From positions 1 to 64,000 of the forward strand of contig JAOPHQ010002037.1 in NCBI GenBank assembly GCA_030340625.1: a DNA stretch of 64,000 bases. Reading direction: 5' to 3'. Shown in pieces: positions 11,473 to 23,262 of this stretch. The notes beneath the pieces are model-generated. The model worked only from the letters and a program-made list of their open reading frames with translations, was not told the DNA's origin and searched no databases. The position numbers and the translations under genes are program-made. Every line of letters starts with the position of its first letter. The first letter of the stretch is position 1. Source of the DNA: Merluccius polli. Lineage: Eukaryota > Chordata > Actinopteri > Gadiformes > Merlucciidae.

Positions 11473-11926
11473 GTTACTTTCAGTAGAAAATAATTGTGAA
11501 ATGTCAAAGCATAGCATAGCAGCCTATAGTTAAGGCAAGATCTACTTTTTTGTGTGTGTGTGTGTGTGTGCGCGCACGCGCGCACGCGCGCATCACGTGC
11601 CCGTCTGGCCGCCACTCTCATTACATGGATTTTGCTACGCAGTTTGCATGTCCATAATTACTATAACCCAGAATTCCACACTGTTTTATGTAAATTAATT
11701 GTTATTTATTTGGTAGCGTTTTAGCAGCGGAGTGCTGCGAGGCGGCTGGATTCACGCGAGAACTGCAAGACCATGGGAGAATCACGAGATCGCGCGATCA
11801 TTTGTGGATGTTAAAAAATAACAATAAACAAATAAAAGGTTACTTTGCCTGTCCGAAGTTGACTTGCATTTGATTTGGTATTTTTTCCTAGATTGTTGTG
11901 CATCTAACATGAGTAAGTAGGCTATA
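11473..11926. other. No gene; TG/CG simple repeat
   Basis: The sequence between Harbinger 2 and the next hAT element shows no coding sequence. A (TG)n run passes into alternating CGCGCACG at about 11551-11592, a purine-pyrimidine alternation prone to Z-DNA. Confidence 0.6.
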
Positions 11927-12439
11927 GGCTATAGCAGCGGTTCCCAAACTTTTTTTCCTGCGCACCCCCTTCTACATCCCAACCGGGTTGGCGCACCCCC
12001 AATCTCCACTTCCAAAAAAAAAAAAAAAACGCAACAAAGCTTTGTTTTATCGCCATATAAAGACTCATGTTTGATCATGCGCAAATAACCAGAACACGCA
12101 TGACAATAACACCATCAACAAAGTTTCAATATAATGCAACAAAGCTACGCACAAGCTTCCACTTTTAAGAGGATGAGTGACAGATACGGAAGTGACAGAA
12201 CCTACACCCTTGATTTCAGTGACAGCCTACGGTTGATTTTCAGCCGCGTAAAAGAAAAATTGCAGCAATAGGCCTATTAAATGACCGTGGACCTATAGCA
12301 TCATTATAACACAACGGTTATGGAAAATAGAACGACAGTACATTGAATTCAACTGCAATGAAGTTTCAAACGATCCGCAACATTAAGAGAATAGGCTCCG
12401 AAACAGATAAACAGAGGCCGGGATCCCACCTCGGCCGGC

Positions 12440-13020
12440 GCGCGCGGCCCTCACCATGGCTACCTGCCTTGCACTGCTGGTTTCTTTGGAAGCTAAGCAG
12501 GGGCTGGTCTGGTCCATCTCTGGATGGGAGACCAGTTGGTGCTGGTAGAGGTGTTGGAGGGCCAGTAGGGGGTGCTCATCCCTCTGGCCTATGTAAGATC
12601 CCCAATGCCCCGGGATGGAGACGGGGACTCCGTCCCGTCTAGAGCACCGTCTTTCGGATGAGACGTTAAACCGAGGTCCTGACTCCCTGTGGTCACTAAA
12701 GATCCCGTGGCACTCATCGCAAGAGTAGGGGTGCTAATCCCGGTGTCCCGGCCAAAATTCCCAACCCGGCTCGTGTATCAACATGGCCACCTAATCATCC
12801 CCTGGTCTCAAATTGGTTAGTTTCATACCTCTCCGCTGAGCCAGTGTGTGGTGAGCGTTCTGGCGCATACTGGCTGCCGTGCATCACCCAAGTGGTGCTA
12901 CACTCTGGTAGCGGATGAGGTGTCATATCTCCCCCACACACACACACACTATGTAAGCGCTTTGAGTGACCTCCAATAAAGCGCTATATAAATCCAATCA
13001 ATTATTAATTATTATATTAT
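12440..13020 (+). mobile_element. SINE3-type retroposon (5S rRNA-derived)
   Basis: The head resembles 5S rRNA, including the internal Pol III control elements: AGCTAAGCAGGG at 12491 and GGATGGGAGACC at 12522. The body has the conserved CTTTCGGATGAGACGTTAAA block near 12651. The 3' end is LINE-like (GTAAGCGCTTTGAGTGACC, then AAAGCGCTATATAAAT and ATT-rich tail), as expected for a SINE moved by L2 machinery. The exact 5' boundary is uncertain by about 30 bp. Confidence 0.85.
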
Positions 13021-13021
13021 T

Positions 13022-13398
13022 ATTTCTTTGCGCCGCGGGGTTTCGTAGGACCCTCTGACTCGCGCGTGCGTTAGACTCCTTGGTCCGTGTTTCAAGACGG
13101 GTCGGGTGGGTAGCCGACATCGCCGCCCTTGTGCCAGTTGTACGTGAGCCGGATCCCCGCCCTGAACGACGCGACGCGGTTGGGACGCACTGAGGACAGT
13201 CCGTCCCGGTCGACAGTCACGCCGGGGGCGAGGGGGCCCCGTCCCCAACCCCCGTGAGGGGGGAGGAAGGCGCAGCGAGATACTGCGTCCACGGCCCCGG
13301 GAAGCGGCGAGGTCGGAGCGGGGGGGCGCTGTAAAGCCAGAGGCCGAAGCCGCCGGCCACCTTCGCCCCCGAACTCTTCCAAGCCGACCCAGAGCCGC
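13022..13398 (-). rRNA. 28S rRNA fragment (pseudogene)
   Basis: Read on the minus strand this is large-subunit rRNA around the D2 expansion segment. Conserved stretches include GGCGATGTCGGCTACCCACC, then GACCCGTCTTGAAACACGG and ACCAAGGAGTCTAACGCACG near 13060-13130, and GACTGTCGACCGGGACGGAC near 13200. It covers only about 375 bp and has substitutions. Similarity stops at GGCGCAA next to the SINE tail. It is a displaced fragment, not a working rRNA gene. Confidence 0.9.
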
Positions 13399-13889
13399 AG
13401 AGGAAAAGAAGAAGACAGCAGCGGTCTTCTTCTACGTTTCTATCAAAAACTACGAAATTAGAGTTTTTTTTATTTAAAATAAAAGGGATTACAAAGGAAC
13501 TGTTTACTGTTCATGTTTTTTTATTTTATGGAAAAATCCCACTTAAAAAACAGCACTGTAATTGTGTAATATTACACGAGACCGCCATTACATTTTTCCT
13601 CTCGCGCACCCCCTGGTGGCAGCTCGCCTGGGAATGCCTGGGCTATAGTAAATGTTTTCTTTTATTGTCTTGTTTAATTGTGTTTAGTATTGTGTTTATT
13701 GTGGGTATGTCCTAATGTGTTGTGCTGAAGTCTACAGACAAAGTTAATACAGTTAAAGTCCAGTTATCTTCTAGGTCGTCCTCAGACGAGCCTTCCATCG
13801 TTGCTTCCAGTCATCCCGATTCTCCATACATCTGGCCAGTTCGCTGGTACTTTGCGCTCCTGCATCCTTCTTGAGTACATCCACATATG

Positions 13890-15835
13890 TTAGTGTGGGA
13901 CGTCCTTGTGAACGATGCCCATGTGTTGGTTCCCACAGCACCAATTTGCTGGCAGCTCTCGATGCCTTTGGCAGTGTCCTGCCAGTCTCATTCTCCTTAC
14001 AGCAATCTTCTTGCTCACCCTTGGTATTCCCTCATACAGGACCTTGTTGGTTACATGTGTGCTCTTGCTGATGTTGAGCACTGCACACAGTATCCTGGTG
14101 TAGCACCCGCCCAGAGACTTCTGTAGGGCTGGCTTCAGGGTCCAGCATTCACTGCCATAAAGGAGAATGGACTCTACTGTTGCGAAGAAGAAGCTGAGTT
14201 TGATTTGGCGGGGGAGGTTGGTGTTCCATACACTGTTCATGCCGTTCAGGGCCTTCCATGCAAGTGCCTTCCTCACCTTTAGATCTTGCTCGGTTGAGTT
14301 GACCCATGAGCCCAGGTACTTGAAGTCCACGACTTCTTTCAGCACCGTGCCTCCTGCTGTTGTCAGCGGTTGATGTTCTGGACCAACCTTGGCGCACTCT
14401 AGCTCTACTCTGCGCAGTAATTCTTGTGCTTGTTCCACGTTGTCGGAGAGCAGGCTGATGTCATCCGCATAGTCAAGGTCTGTGAGAACTACAGCAGGGT
14501 GTCGTCTCGACCTATTGGTGTTAGCGTGAAACCAAGATCCTGCTCTTTCCCACTGATTGCCTTCCTGAGCGCATAATCCAGGACTATGATGAAGAGGAAG
14601 GGGGCTAGTGTGTCCCCTTGCATTACCCCGGCCAGGATGTCAAACTCCTCGCTGTTGCCGTCTGGGGTCACCACCTTGGCCCTTGTTCCTGCGTACATGG
14701 TCTCTATTGCACGTAGTAGGTTGGGAGGAATGCCGTACGCCTTAAGGATCTTCACCATCATGCCTCTGTGGATTGAGTCAAATGCCTTCTTGAAGTCAAT
14801 AAAGCATAGGACTGCAGTTAGGTTGTCCTTCTTTACTTCCTCAATCATTCTCCTAAGTGCCAAGATCTGGGCTGTGGTAGTTCTCCCCTCTCGAAAGCCG
14901 TTCTGGTTCTCCCTCAGGTGAGGGTCGATGGCTTGCCGAATCCTGTTTAGTATCATGCGGTTGTAGACTTTTGCAATGATACATGTCAGGCTGATGCCTC
15001 GGTAGTTGTCCGGCTTTGAGAGGTCTCTAGCTTTGGGCACTGGGATGATGTTTGAGAGAGACCACATGTCAGGCTGCTGATTGTGCAACAGAGCAAGGTT
15101 GCAAAAATCCAGAGTGATGTCGTCGAGATCGCAGTTCTTCAGGACCTCTGGCTGTATGCCGTCCGGACCAGCGCTTTTCCCCCCTCTCACTGTGGTTTTT
15201 GCCCTGGCAAGCTCTCTGTGTGTGAAGGGACCGTCGTCAATGCTCAGGTTTCGGAGGACCAATGGTATCTCTTCTTCCTCAGCTGCGTCTGCTGTTACTC
15301 CCAGTAGCTTTTGGAAGTGGCTGGACCAGGTTGTCACCCTCTCCTCAGGGCTGTGTCCCTCAACCTGTCCCTCCTTGGTCCTCTTCCCCCCAGTCATTTC
15401 ATTGATGACCCCCCAGACCTCCCCATATTGATGTTCACCTTGTGCTGCCTGCACCCTCCGCACCCTCTCCATCAGTTCATCTCCTTTGATGGTGTCATAG
15501 GTGCTGAAGAGAAACTGCTTGGCTTCGTTCAGCTCCCCACGCCTCTCCGCAGTTGGTTCCCACTCAAAGTTGAGGCGGGCTTCTTCCAACTTACCCCGTG
15601 CTGCTACTACCTCTGGGTGTTTGGATCGGAGAGATCCAAACACCGGATCTTGGGACTTGGTTTGGGGACCCTGAGGCACAGCCGCACCCTCATGGAGACC
15701 ACGCGGTGGTCTGAGCCCACAGAACTGAATGTGCTGTATGGTTCCGTGTTCAGGATGGAGTTCCTCCACTTCTTCCTCACTAGGATGTAATCCAACTGGC
15801 GTAGCATACCTGTGGCTCGGTCTCGGAAGGTCCAT
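13890..15835 (-). pseudogene. LINE reverse transcriptase domain
   Basis: The frame 15835-14489 carries the RT palm and fingers: GKSAGPDGIQPEVLKN, KPDNYRGISLTCIIAKVYN, NGFREGRTTTAQI, CFIDFKKAFDSIHRG and GVMQGDTLAPFLF. Near 14480 a frame shift separates it from the catalytic LDYADDISLLSDN. The following frame, 14438-13890, holds YLGSWVNSTEQDLKVRKALA and LLYGSECWTL. The shift means the enzyme cannot be made. Confidence 0.88.
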
Positions 15836-16375
15836 CTCTTGCCTGTTCTTTTTCGGAACATGGTGTTTGCTGCCAGTAGCTCGTGTTCCATGAGAAAGGC
15901 GGTGAGGTAGGCACCATTGCGGTTGGTAGAGTCGTGGTAAGGGAAGGGTGCGTCCTCAGGTCCAAGCCTTGCATTGAAGTCCCCAAGGATTGCCATGAAG
16001 TTGTGCGCTGGGACGTCTCGGACCGCTGTTTCAAGGTCCTCAAAGAACTTCTCTACCTCCTCAGCTGGTGCCACGTTGGTGGATGAGTACACAACTATGA
16101 CTGTTGTTACTGGGTTGCCCAAGCACTCTTCTATGTTCCTGTATCCCCAGGATCTCCACTCCCCACTCCTCAGCACAATGTGCTAGTTCCACCAGTCTCG
16201 CTTCTTCTCTCGCTGTGCATGCGTTGAAGGTTCCCATTACAAATGGTCTCCGACAGCGCATGAGTGCATTGGACGGGGTGCTGTGATCAGACAGGACCCT
16301 CCCTAGTTTCCCAGGGTTTGAGGACCTGTCGTCATGATGTCCTCCAGAAGGAGGAAGAAGGAGGACCAGCACCAC
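15607..16375 (-). pseudogene. LINE AP endonuclease domain
   Basis: This is the N-terminal half of the LINE ORF2. The start region encodes MGTFNACTAREEARLVEL and ILGIQEHRR (the catalytic Glu region). After a frame shift near 16150 it continues with FMAILGDFNARLG, LDYILVRKK and VGSDHRVV, the GDFN and SDH motifs of apurinic-type endonucleases, which nick target DNA to prime reverse transcription. The reading frame then ends at 15607 and the RT frame overlaps it. Confidence 0.8.
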
Positions 16376-16686
16376 CGTCCGCTGTGATGTTCCTGCGGAC
16401 TCCCGCCGCTGGAAGTATAGGATTTGGGATGACTTTGTTCTCCATGGTGGCTTTACTATGCTGATTAAGGACTGTGGGGCGCAACTCCTCGCAGTCCTGG
16501 TTTTAATTCAGAGTGTCCTTCTCCTAGGTGGGTTGCCATCCAAGGCTATGAGCCCCACCTGCCCATGGATGCAGTTTAACGTCTTACCCAGGACATGGGG
16601 TTATGAACGACATCAAACATTTGTGGCTGTGTTCGATCGGGCGGTTTTATTTAAAAATTGACCAGATGCTCTATGGCTTTTACTAT

Positions 16687-17014
16687 TGTAACGCTGGCTT
16701 CTCTTAGCGTTAACTATAGTTATTATATGAACTACCTTTTGGGTCATGGGTAAAGCAAGAGCACGGGGACAGCTTCATCTTCGTTACTCGATCCACTTTT
16801 TAATCAACGTTTCAACAGTAGGACAACTGAACACTCCTTTTCATCATATCACTCCGCCAATCTTAACCATTGGTAACATGCACATTATGTAGTTTCTCAT
16901 CTACATTGCAGAACAGAATACAAATATGCTTAAAGGTAATTAATTACCCTTAATTAATTTATGCAAATTCAATAAACATAGTGAAGTAATTCACAAAATA
17001 AATCTCATCTTACA
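16687..17014 (-). repeat. Gypsy-2 3' LTR
   Basis: 328 bp with TGTAA...TTACA ends. It matches 31674-31993 with about ten scattered differences, so the insertion is not very recent. Confidence 0.93.
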
Positions 17015-17029
17015 TTCTTCCCTCTCTTC
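17015..17029 (-). promoter_or_regulatory. Gypsy-2 polypurine tract
   Basis: On the minus strand GAAGAGAGGGAAGAA directly precedes the 3' LTR, the expected plus-strand primer for reverse transcription. Confidence 0.8.
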
Positions 17030-17414
17030 AGATGAAATGTCCTCATTTCAAAAGTTATGAAAAATAAATCTCATCTCACAACCAAAATAGTAAATACCAT
17101 AATAGTCACAAGAATAGACATAACCATTCAAATTATATCCACTATAACTGCCAGAAAACTACCATATGCTTGCACAGTTCACATTTCCTACACATTCAGT
17201 AAAACACAACTTCAAACCTGTGAAATACCAGAACAATGAAACTACAGTGTAAAGCATAGGTAACATACCAACATCCAACAGAGGGTATTTATTCCTTCTT
17301 CTTCTAAACATCTGCAAACTTTAAGCATCAAACCTAATCAGCAAATGAATCAATAAATGTCCCAATAAATGGTCATACACAGTCCATATCTGTTATATCT
17401 GGGAAAGGGTTTGC

Positions 17415-18970
17415 TCACAGCAAGAGCTGCTGCGGCCTCCGAACAACCCGTCCTGAACGAGTGCTGGGTAAGTCAGTGGAATCTGTCCCAACAGGCACTG
17501 CAAGAGCAGAATCAGTCCATTTGTTATGCTGTGGCTGGACATGTGAGACCCGTCCTGATGGTCTCCGCAGTAGGGGAACAGAGGGGCAGGCAGGGGCAGA
17601 AGCCTGTCCAGTGTCAGGCGGTCCAGGGCACAAGGGGAGAGAACCAGACAATGACGTATACCTGGGGACAGCGTCCATAGGATGTTGAGGTACACGTTGG
17701 TTCACTGGTGATGAAGATGTATCCCAAGTGGACCGATAAGGCTTCAGTCGATCATAGTGAATGACCTTTGACCCAGCCTGAGGGCGTCTCAAATCCAAGA
17801 GTTTGTATATGAGTCCTCTGTTATCTGCTGAAACAACTTTGTATGGTCCAGTCCAGTTAGGGTCCAGTTTCTTTCTCTGTGTAGTGGGATCATCCATCCA
17901 TACCAGATCCCCACACCGATAAGGTTTAAACTTCACATGTTTGTTGAAGTAGTACTCACGCTTGAGTCTCTGCTCCTCACGATGAGAGCGAACAGTCTGA
18001 AAAACAGTGTCAAGTCGTTTCACCAGTTCTGAGCCATAGTTCCCTGGAGTCTGTGTCAGCACTGGTGGAGAGACATTCACAGTAGCTGGAACACGAGGCT
18101 CTCTACCATGGGTAAGAAAATAAGGTGAGTATCCCATGCTAGAATGTGAAGTAGAGTTAAAGGAGAGAACCACAGCTGGCAAATAGTGGTCCCATTCACC
18201 ACCATGATGATGAATGAGCTTAGCCAATTGTTCTTTTCGAGTCCTGTTAAATCTCTCAACCATCCCATTTCCACGTGGGTGGTAAGGTGAGGTCCTTTTC
18301 TTTTTGATGTTCAGTCTCTGACATATTGTGTGAACGATTTCTGATTCATATTGTCGTCCCTGATCTGAAAACAGTTCTTCTGGAACACCATGTTCAGGAA
18401 TATATCTGTCACAAAGTAGTTGTGCTACTGTAGCTGCTTTCTGATCCAACATAGGAAAAGCATTAACATACTTTGTAAAATGATCTTGTACTACAAGCAC
18501 ATATCTACTGTATGTCCACTTGAGGTGAGTGGGAGCTCAGTAATATCTGTGCACACAAACTGGAATGGTCTCTCTGCTTCTATAGATTGCAGAGGAGCTC
18601 TGTGTTGTGGAACAGGTTTTCTGTAAGCTTCACATGTATGACACATATTACAAAAGTTATCAATATCAGTTCTCATGTTTGGCCAATAGCACATAGTCAG
18701 GGCTTTCTTGAATGTGCGCTCAGCACTGTAATGACCAGAACAGGGATTGCCATGAAGAATGCTCATAGTCTCTGTGATTAGTGTGGTGGGAATCAGTACT
18801 TGATACACAACTGGCTGTCCTGGTGCAGTGTGAGCCTTTCAACAGAGTAAGTCATTACATAACACAAGTTTAGGGAATTGCCACCAGAGTTTTCTTTGAA
18901 CTTTCCCTTTTACATGTCTGAGGTAAGGGTGTTTGTTTTCCTGTACCCATCTGTACACTTCTGAGAGTGA
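17415..18970 (-). pseudogene. Gypsy-2 integrase and pol C-terminus
   Basis: On the minus strand the HHCC zinc domain (HGNPCSGHYSAERTF, then CNMCHTC) is in the frame ending at 18491. The catalytic core follows in another frame from 18500: VVQDHFTKYV, then SDQGRQYESEIV and GNGMVERFNRT, supplying the later Asp and Glu of the DDE triad. The first Asp is in VCTDITEL upstream of the shift. The C-terminal domain (GDLVWMDDPTT, LDPNWTGPYKVVS) and a proline-rich tail end at 17415. Upstream, 18839-18970 is the linker after RNase H, with one stop codon. The frameshift near 18495 prevents expression. Confidence 0.88.
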
Positions 18971-18978
18971 AAAGCTCA

Positions 18979-19705
18979 ACAGGACATCCAACACCATTGG
19001 CCTCAAGATAAACGAAGGAAAGACCAAAGTGATACGGAAAAACACCACAAATAACAATCCAATCACAATAAATGAAAAACCACTTGAAGAAGTCAAAGCA
19101 TTTACTTATCTGGGCAGTAATGTTGCTGTCGACGGAGACTGCACGAAGGAAGTGGACATTAGAATTGGCAAAGCAAACCAAGCCTTCGCAATGCTCAGAC
19201 CAGTATGGAGAAGCACCAGTATACACACCAGAACAAAGATCAACATTTACAAAAGTAATGTACTTAGTGTGCTCCTGTACGGAGCTGAATGCTGGAAGGA
19301 AACAACTTACATCAAACACAGACTGAACGTCTTTCAAAATAAATGTCTACGACGGATCTTAAGAATCTTCTGGCCAAACACCATCTCAAACAAAAACCTG
19401 CAGCAGAAAACAGGCCTCATGACAGTAGATGAAGTGATCGAAGCCCGCAGATGGAGGTGGTTGGGTCACATCTGCCGGATGCCACCAGACAATCTAACCA
19501 GAGTAGCCTTATGATGGACACCCCAGGGGAAAAGATCTAGAGGAAGACCAAAAGAAACTTGGAGACGGACCGTGGAGAAGGAAGTAAAGAGACGAGGCTT
19601 CTCCCTGAATGAAACTCCAAAGGTGGCGGCTGACCGAGCCAGGTGGCGGGACCTCTTGAAGCCTCATGGGCCACGTGGCCCGGAAGAGGATTGACTGACT
19701 GACTC
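18979..19705 (+). pseudogene. LINE fragment, 3' end of RT ORF
   Basis: A 5'-truncated LINE on the plus strand encodes GLKINEGKTKVI, AFTYLGSNVAVDGD, VLLYGAECWKET and RRWRWLGHICRMP. A TGA (near 19513, probably CGA to TGA) interrupts the frame, which resumes with WTPQGKRSRGRPKETW. It ends in a short TGAC repeat at 19690-19702 that acts as its tail and abuts the truncated LTR of ERV-A. The clade is not certain. Confidence 0.8.
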
Positions 19706-19803
19706 CATTTGCTTCATAGATAATAGACCTAAAGTTAAACAAATAAAGTGAGTTAAAAGTGATCCTGTGTCGGCGGCCTTCTTCCTCAAAGAACAGCACA
19801 ACA
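19706..19803 (+). repeat. ERV-A 5' LTR, truncated
   Basis: 98 bp match the 3' part of the LTR at 29183-29280 (from CATTTGCTTCATAGATA to the ACAACA end) with few differences. The LINE fragment occupies the place of the missing upstream part. Confidence 0.85.
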
Positions 19804-19806
19804 ATC

Positions 19807-19824
19807 TGGTGACCCCGACGTGAT
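19807..19824 (+). promoter_or_regulatory. ERV-A primer-binding site
   Basis: TGGTGACCCCGACGTGAT starts three bases after the LTR end. The TGG start complements a tRNA CCA end; the tRNA species is not assigned. Confidence 0.75.
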
Positions 19825-19910
19825 TCTGAGAGGAGAGGCAAAGTATGGAACTCGGGAAGCGGGGCCACGCGGCAGCGCACGACTCGCCATCTCTGTCACA
19901 GGCGCCATTA

Positions 19911-19924
19911 AACCAGGTAAGCAG
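19911..19924 (+). promoter_or_regulatory. Candidate retroviral splice donor
   Basis: AACCAG|GTAAGCAG is a consensus 5' splice site in the leader. ERV-D has the same GGTAAGCAGA at 59448, and ERV-B has GAGGTGAGTT near 37600. Confidence 0.55.
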
Positions 19925-20150
19925 AACCTATTGTCTAATGACTGAATCTGCATAGTTAGCTATAGAGATATTAGGTGACAGAGGTGGCTAGCGTGTGTTG
20001 TTGTAAAGCCCTGTTATTCCGGTCCATAATCGTTACAGTTAACCCGACGTGAAGATGAACAGGCGCTGATAACTCTGATTGGGAATTAGTTAAATGATAT
20101 TTTATCGTCATTGTACGACTATATAGAAGAAGCAAATGGCCAGTATTGTA

Positions 20151-20290
20151 TTATTAATTTAGCCGGAGGTTTGAGTCCCTGGTATTTCTTATTGATTTAG
20201 CCGGAGGTCTGAGTCCCTGGTATTTTCTTATTAATTTAGCCGGAGGTTTGAGTCCCTGGTATTCTCTTATTAATTTGGTTAAGGGTTTGC
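20151..20290 (+). repeat. Leader tandem repeat (about 40 bp x 3)
   Basis: Three copies of a unit containing AGCCGGAGGTTTGAGTCCCT lie in the ERV-A leader. ERV-C has a related 39-bp array at the same place (58599-58762). Confidence 0.85.
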
Positions 20291-20911
20291 GGCCCAGTAT
20301 GATACTGTGTTGAAATCGGATGTGTAGAAACCTGGGAAACCAGTGGCGTGAGGAGGCCGATTGGGAACATATTGCTGGCAATATTTCCATCCTCAAAGAG
20401 CTAAGCTAACTTGCATGAAACATAATACCTTTTGTGTGACTAACCCTGTATGTGCTAATGCTTGCTAGCTTTGCTACGGTGCATCTTCGTTTTGTCTGCA
20501 ATGTATCATGTGACTAAAGGAATCCCACCACGTGGGAGCAGTTTATGACCCTTTGTTCTGTCCTCTTTGTTCTCCACTAAGAGGAGCGGGGGGTGCTCAC
20601 ATTCCTGGGTCAGGAATCAGTTGTATGGCCCCACGTGCGGCTAAGAGACGGGAGAAAGAGAGTAAACTTATCTTTCACTCTAACTCATAGATATACACTA
20701 AACAGTGCCAGTAGATAGATGGTCATATACACAGTATTAACTAGGAAGATATAAAGTGTGCTAATATCACACACCGGGAGCATAGACAAGATCTCTTGGG
20801 AGCTTACAGGACCTGATAAGTTACAAATCCCTGTAAGCCATATTGGGATTTTACGCAGTACACCCCCCCACTGGCCAAGACTCCCCGACCACTCCTACCC
20901 CTACCCCCACC

Positions 20912-22210
20912 TAGGGATGGGAATCGAAAACCGGTTCTTGTTGAGAACCGGTTCCCAGTGTTTCAATTCCTTGGAATCGTTTGCCAATTTTGCAAACGAT
21001 TCCCTTATCGATTCCAGTGGACGGGAATGACGTCACCACGCACGTTGCGTAGCGACTCCAGTGCAGCCAGCAGACTAAATCTGTATTCCAATTACAATAA
21101 GTAGCCTACGTATCGGCCAACAATAATCAAACACGGCAGTAAAAGTGGGCATTAAACTGTATAACTGTTTTGAAAAAAAGGGAAAAAAGGCCGACATATG
21201 CCTATACAATATGCGGCCGGCGCTCGGAAAAGGCTCGCGACAAAAAGATGAGCCACACATTTAGAAACAATTGCATGAACTATCTAAAAGCAATACCTTA
21301 GTCAGAAAACATATATGAGGCTGAACGTTTTGCTAAAATGTCACATTTATGGAAATATTGAAAATGTTGGAGCGGCTGGCTTGACCACGCGAAACCGAGA
21401 GACGGCTGTCTTGACCGCAGTACGCGATCGGTCATTAATCAATAATCGTATTTAACCGTATAACTGCACACAACTTTATTTAAAAGCAATCAAATGTAAA
21501 ACATGTGTGTTTGTATTTTGGTGTCCGGTGCGTGTGGATGTGCGGCTCCTCCGGCGGAGTGGTTCATGTTAATAGCGGAGTCCGGGAGGGTTCACCTTCA
21601 CGGCGTAGTTACGAGGGATGTGCGACTATCGGCTTAAACAATACTAAAGTGTTTTTTAAAGTTAGAAAGATATTAGATATTCAACAGATATTCACGCTCC
21701 GAATTACAGCGATCAGACACAGGGAACTAAAGCCGCGATCACCGCACCGCTTCAAGACTCACAGTATGCAACACAACGTCCTTTTGATCGATAACAATAT
21801 AAATTGATCGACACATTTCTTAACGATCAATGATCGATCATCGATTAATTATGCCCATCCCTACCCTTCACAAGAAAAGACGACAACAGGGCAACTTGCA
21901 ATACTTGCAACGTGGATATTTCCTCAAAGGGAGGAAATACTTCCAACATGCAAAAAAATGTGCGCACACAGCATGCGATACCGATTTCTGAATGTCGCGT
22001 TTTCGATCCGCTCCGGACTAACGTTAAGACCTCACTGTTGTTGGGTTTGTAAGGTCATGACTAAACTAAACAAAGATGACGCTAATCGACCTGTTTGTTG
22101 TCCTTTTTTTCCAAATGAGAATCGATAAGAGAATCGATAAAGAACCGAATCGTTAAGCAGAATCGAAAATGGAATCGGAATCGTAAAAATCTAATCGATT
22201 CCCATCCCTA
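20912..22210. mobile_element. Non-autonomous hAT element, copy 2
   Basis: It is the reverse-orientation sister of 5187-6475, nearly identical along its length, with the same TAGGGATGGGAATCGA ends. The perfect duplication CCCCCACC flanks it (20904-20911, 22211-22218). ERV-C has the uninterrupted empty site, which confirms the boundaries. No transposase was recognised. Confidence 0.92.
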
Positions 22211-22218
22211 CCCCCACC

Positions 22219-23213
22219 CCGACTAAAACCCAACCTTCCCCCTCCCCCTCCCCCGACGACTGCCTCTGAAGAATCCCCTCGTGGGACAAAGGGAAATGGC
22301 GTTGGCCATTCTATTTACTTGGACGAGCAAGAAAATTAATGTGGTTCATTAGGCCTAAGGTTAATTTTAGTCTGTCTGTTCTTTGCAAGTGCCTAGCGAC
22401 GGACATGTGTGGGACTGTAACGAAGTAGTATGACGCGGTTATAGACGCCATTACGTTGCGTGAGTGTGCTAAATAAGCGTGAATGAAGTTACTTGCACTC
22501 TTGGAGCTGCAAGGGGAGAGAAGGCAGAATGAAGCCCAGTACAATAATTTGGTTTATTGGTGGTCATTACGTAATTATATATGTTATTATCTAGACTTTT
22601 AAATTCATAACTAACTATGTTAACAGATGTCATTACTACGATATACAGTGTTTTTGTGTAAAAGCTGATTGATTATTTTTAAGCGTCAACTTGTCAGTAA
22701 TATGAAGCAAGGTGTTGAAATTGACAATAACTCTCTGTTTTATTCTTTTCCTTTATTTACATTTGCACAAGAACCTTAAGCGAAGGAGGGGACCTCCACG
22801 GCCGGAGGGCTCCTTCCAAAGAAATATCTCGAACGTCTCGCGTGGTGGCTATTAATGATAAGAAATTACAAGGTTAACAAAGAAGGAAAGGAAAGTTGGA
22901 CATGGTAAAATGGGATGGTGACAGTAAGTGGTGATTCTTAAAACAGAAGGATTTATTTAGAAAGACAGAGGGAAGTAGACAGAAGGATAGAAGAAGGGCA
23001 AGTGTAAGAAAAGTTTGAGAAAGTGTAAGAAAAGTTAGAGAAAGTGAAAGAAGGGAAAGAGAGAAATGTGGTCAAGAGAGAGAGGGACAGAAGAGCAGAG
23101 ATAAAGCAGGGCAGCACTAGAGCTGCAAGAAGTACTTTAGATAAGGAGATCTAAGAAAGGAGGGAGGCAATAAAGAGTTATGCAGGGGTTTACCCTATAA
23201 TAGTAGTGGTGAG

Positions 23214-23262
<49 letters not shown>

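Larger units (their letters stand above)
11935..13640 (+). mobile_element. hAT element hosting a SINE and 28S rDNA piece
   Basis: The ends CAGCGGTTCCC and GGGAATGCCTG are imperfect inverted repeats, and GCGCACCCCC occurs just inside both ends. The 8-bp duplication GGCTATAG is perfect (11927-11934, 13641-13648). This is the hAT family with CAG..TTCCCAAAC ends common in vertebrates. No transposase is visible. Its middle is occupied by a 5S-derived SINE and a fragment of 28S rRNA. Confidence 0.85.
13740..16600 (-). mobile_element. APE-type LINE, decayed
   Basis: On the minus strand an AP-type endonuclease is followed by reverse transcriptase and a C-terminal region with LLYGSECWTL. The coding sequence is spread over several frames. 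Both ends are indistinct: the 5' end lies somewhere between 16400 and 16680, the 3' end near 13740. Clade not assigned; RTE- or Jockey-group elements are the likely relatives. Confidence 0.8.

Noticed and set aside
13022..13398. Working ribosomal RNA locus or R2 target
   Set aside because: Only about 375 bp of 28S is present, without flanking rDNA, and it lies inside a hAT element.
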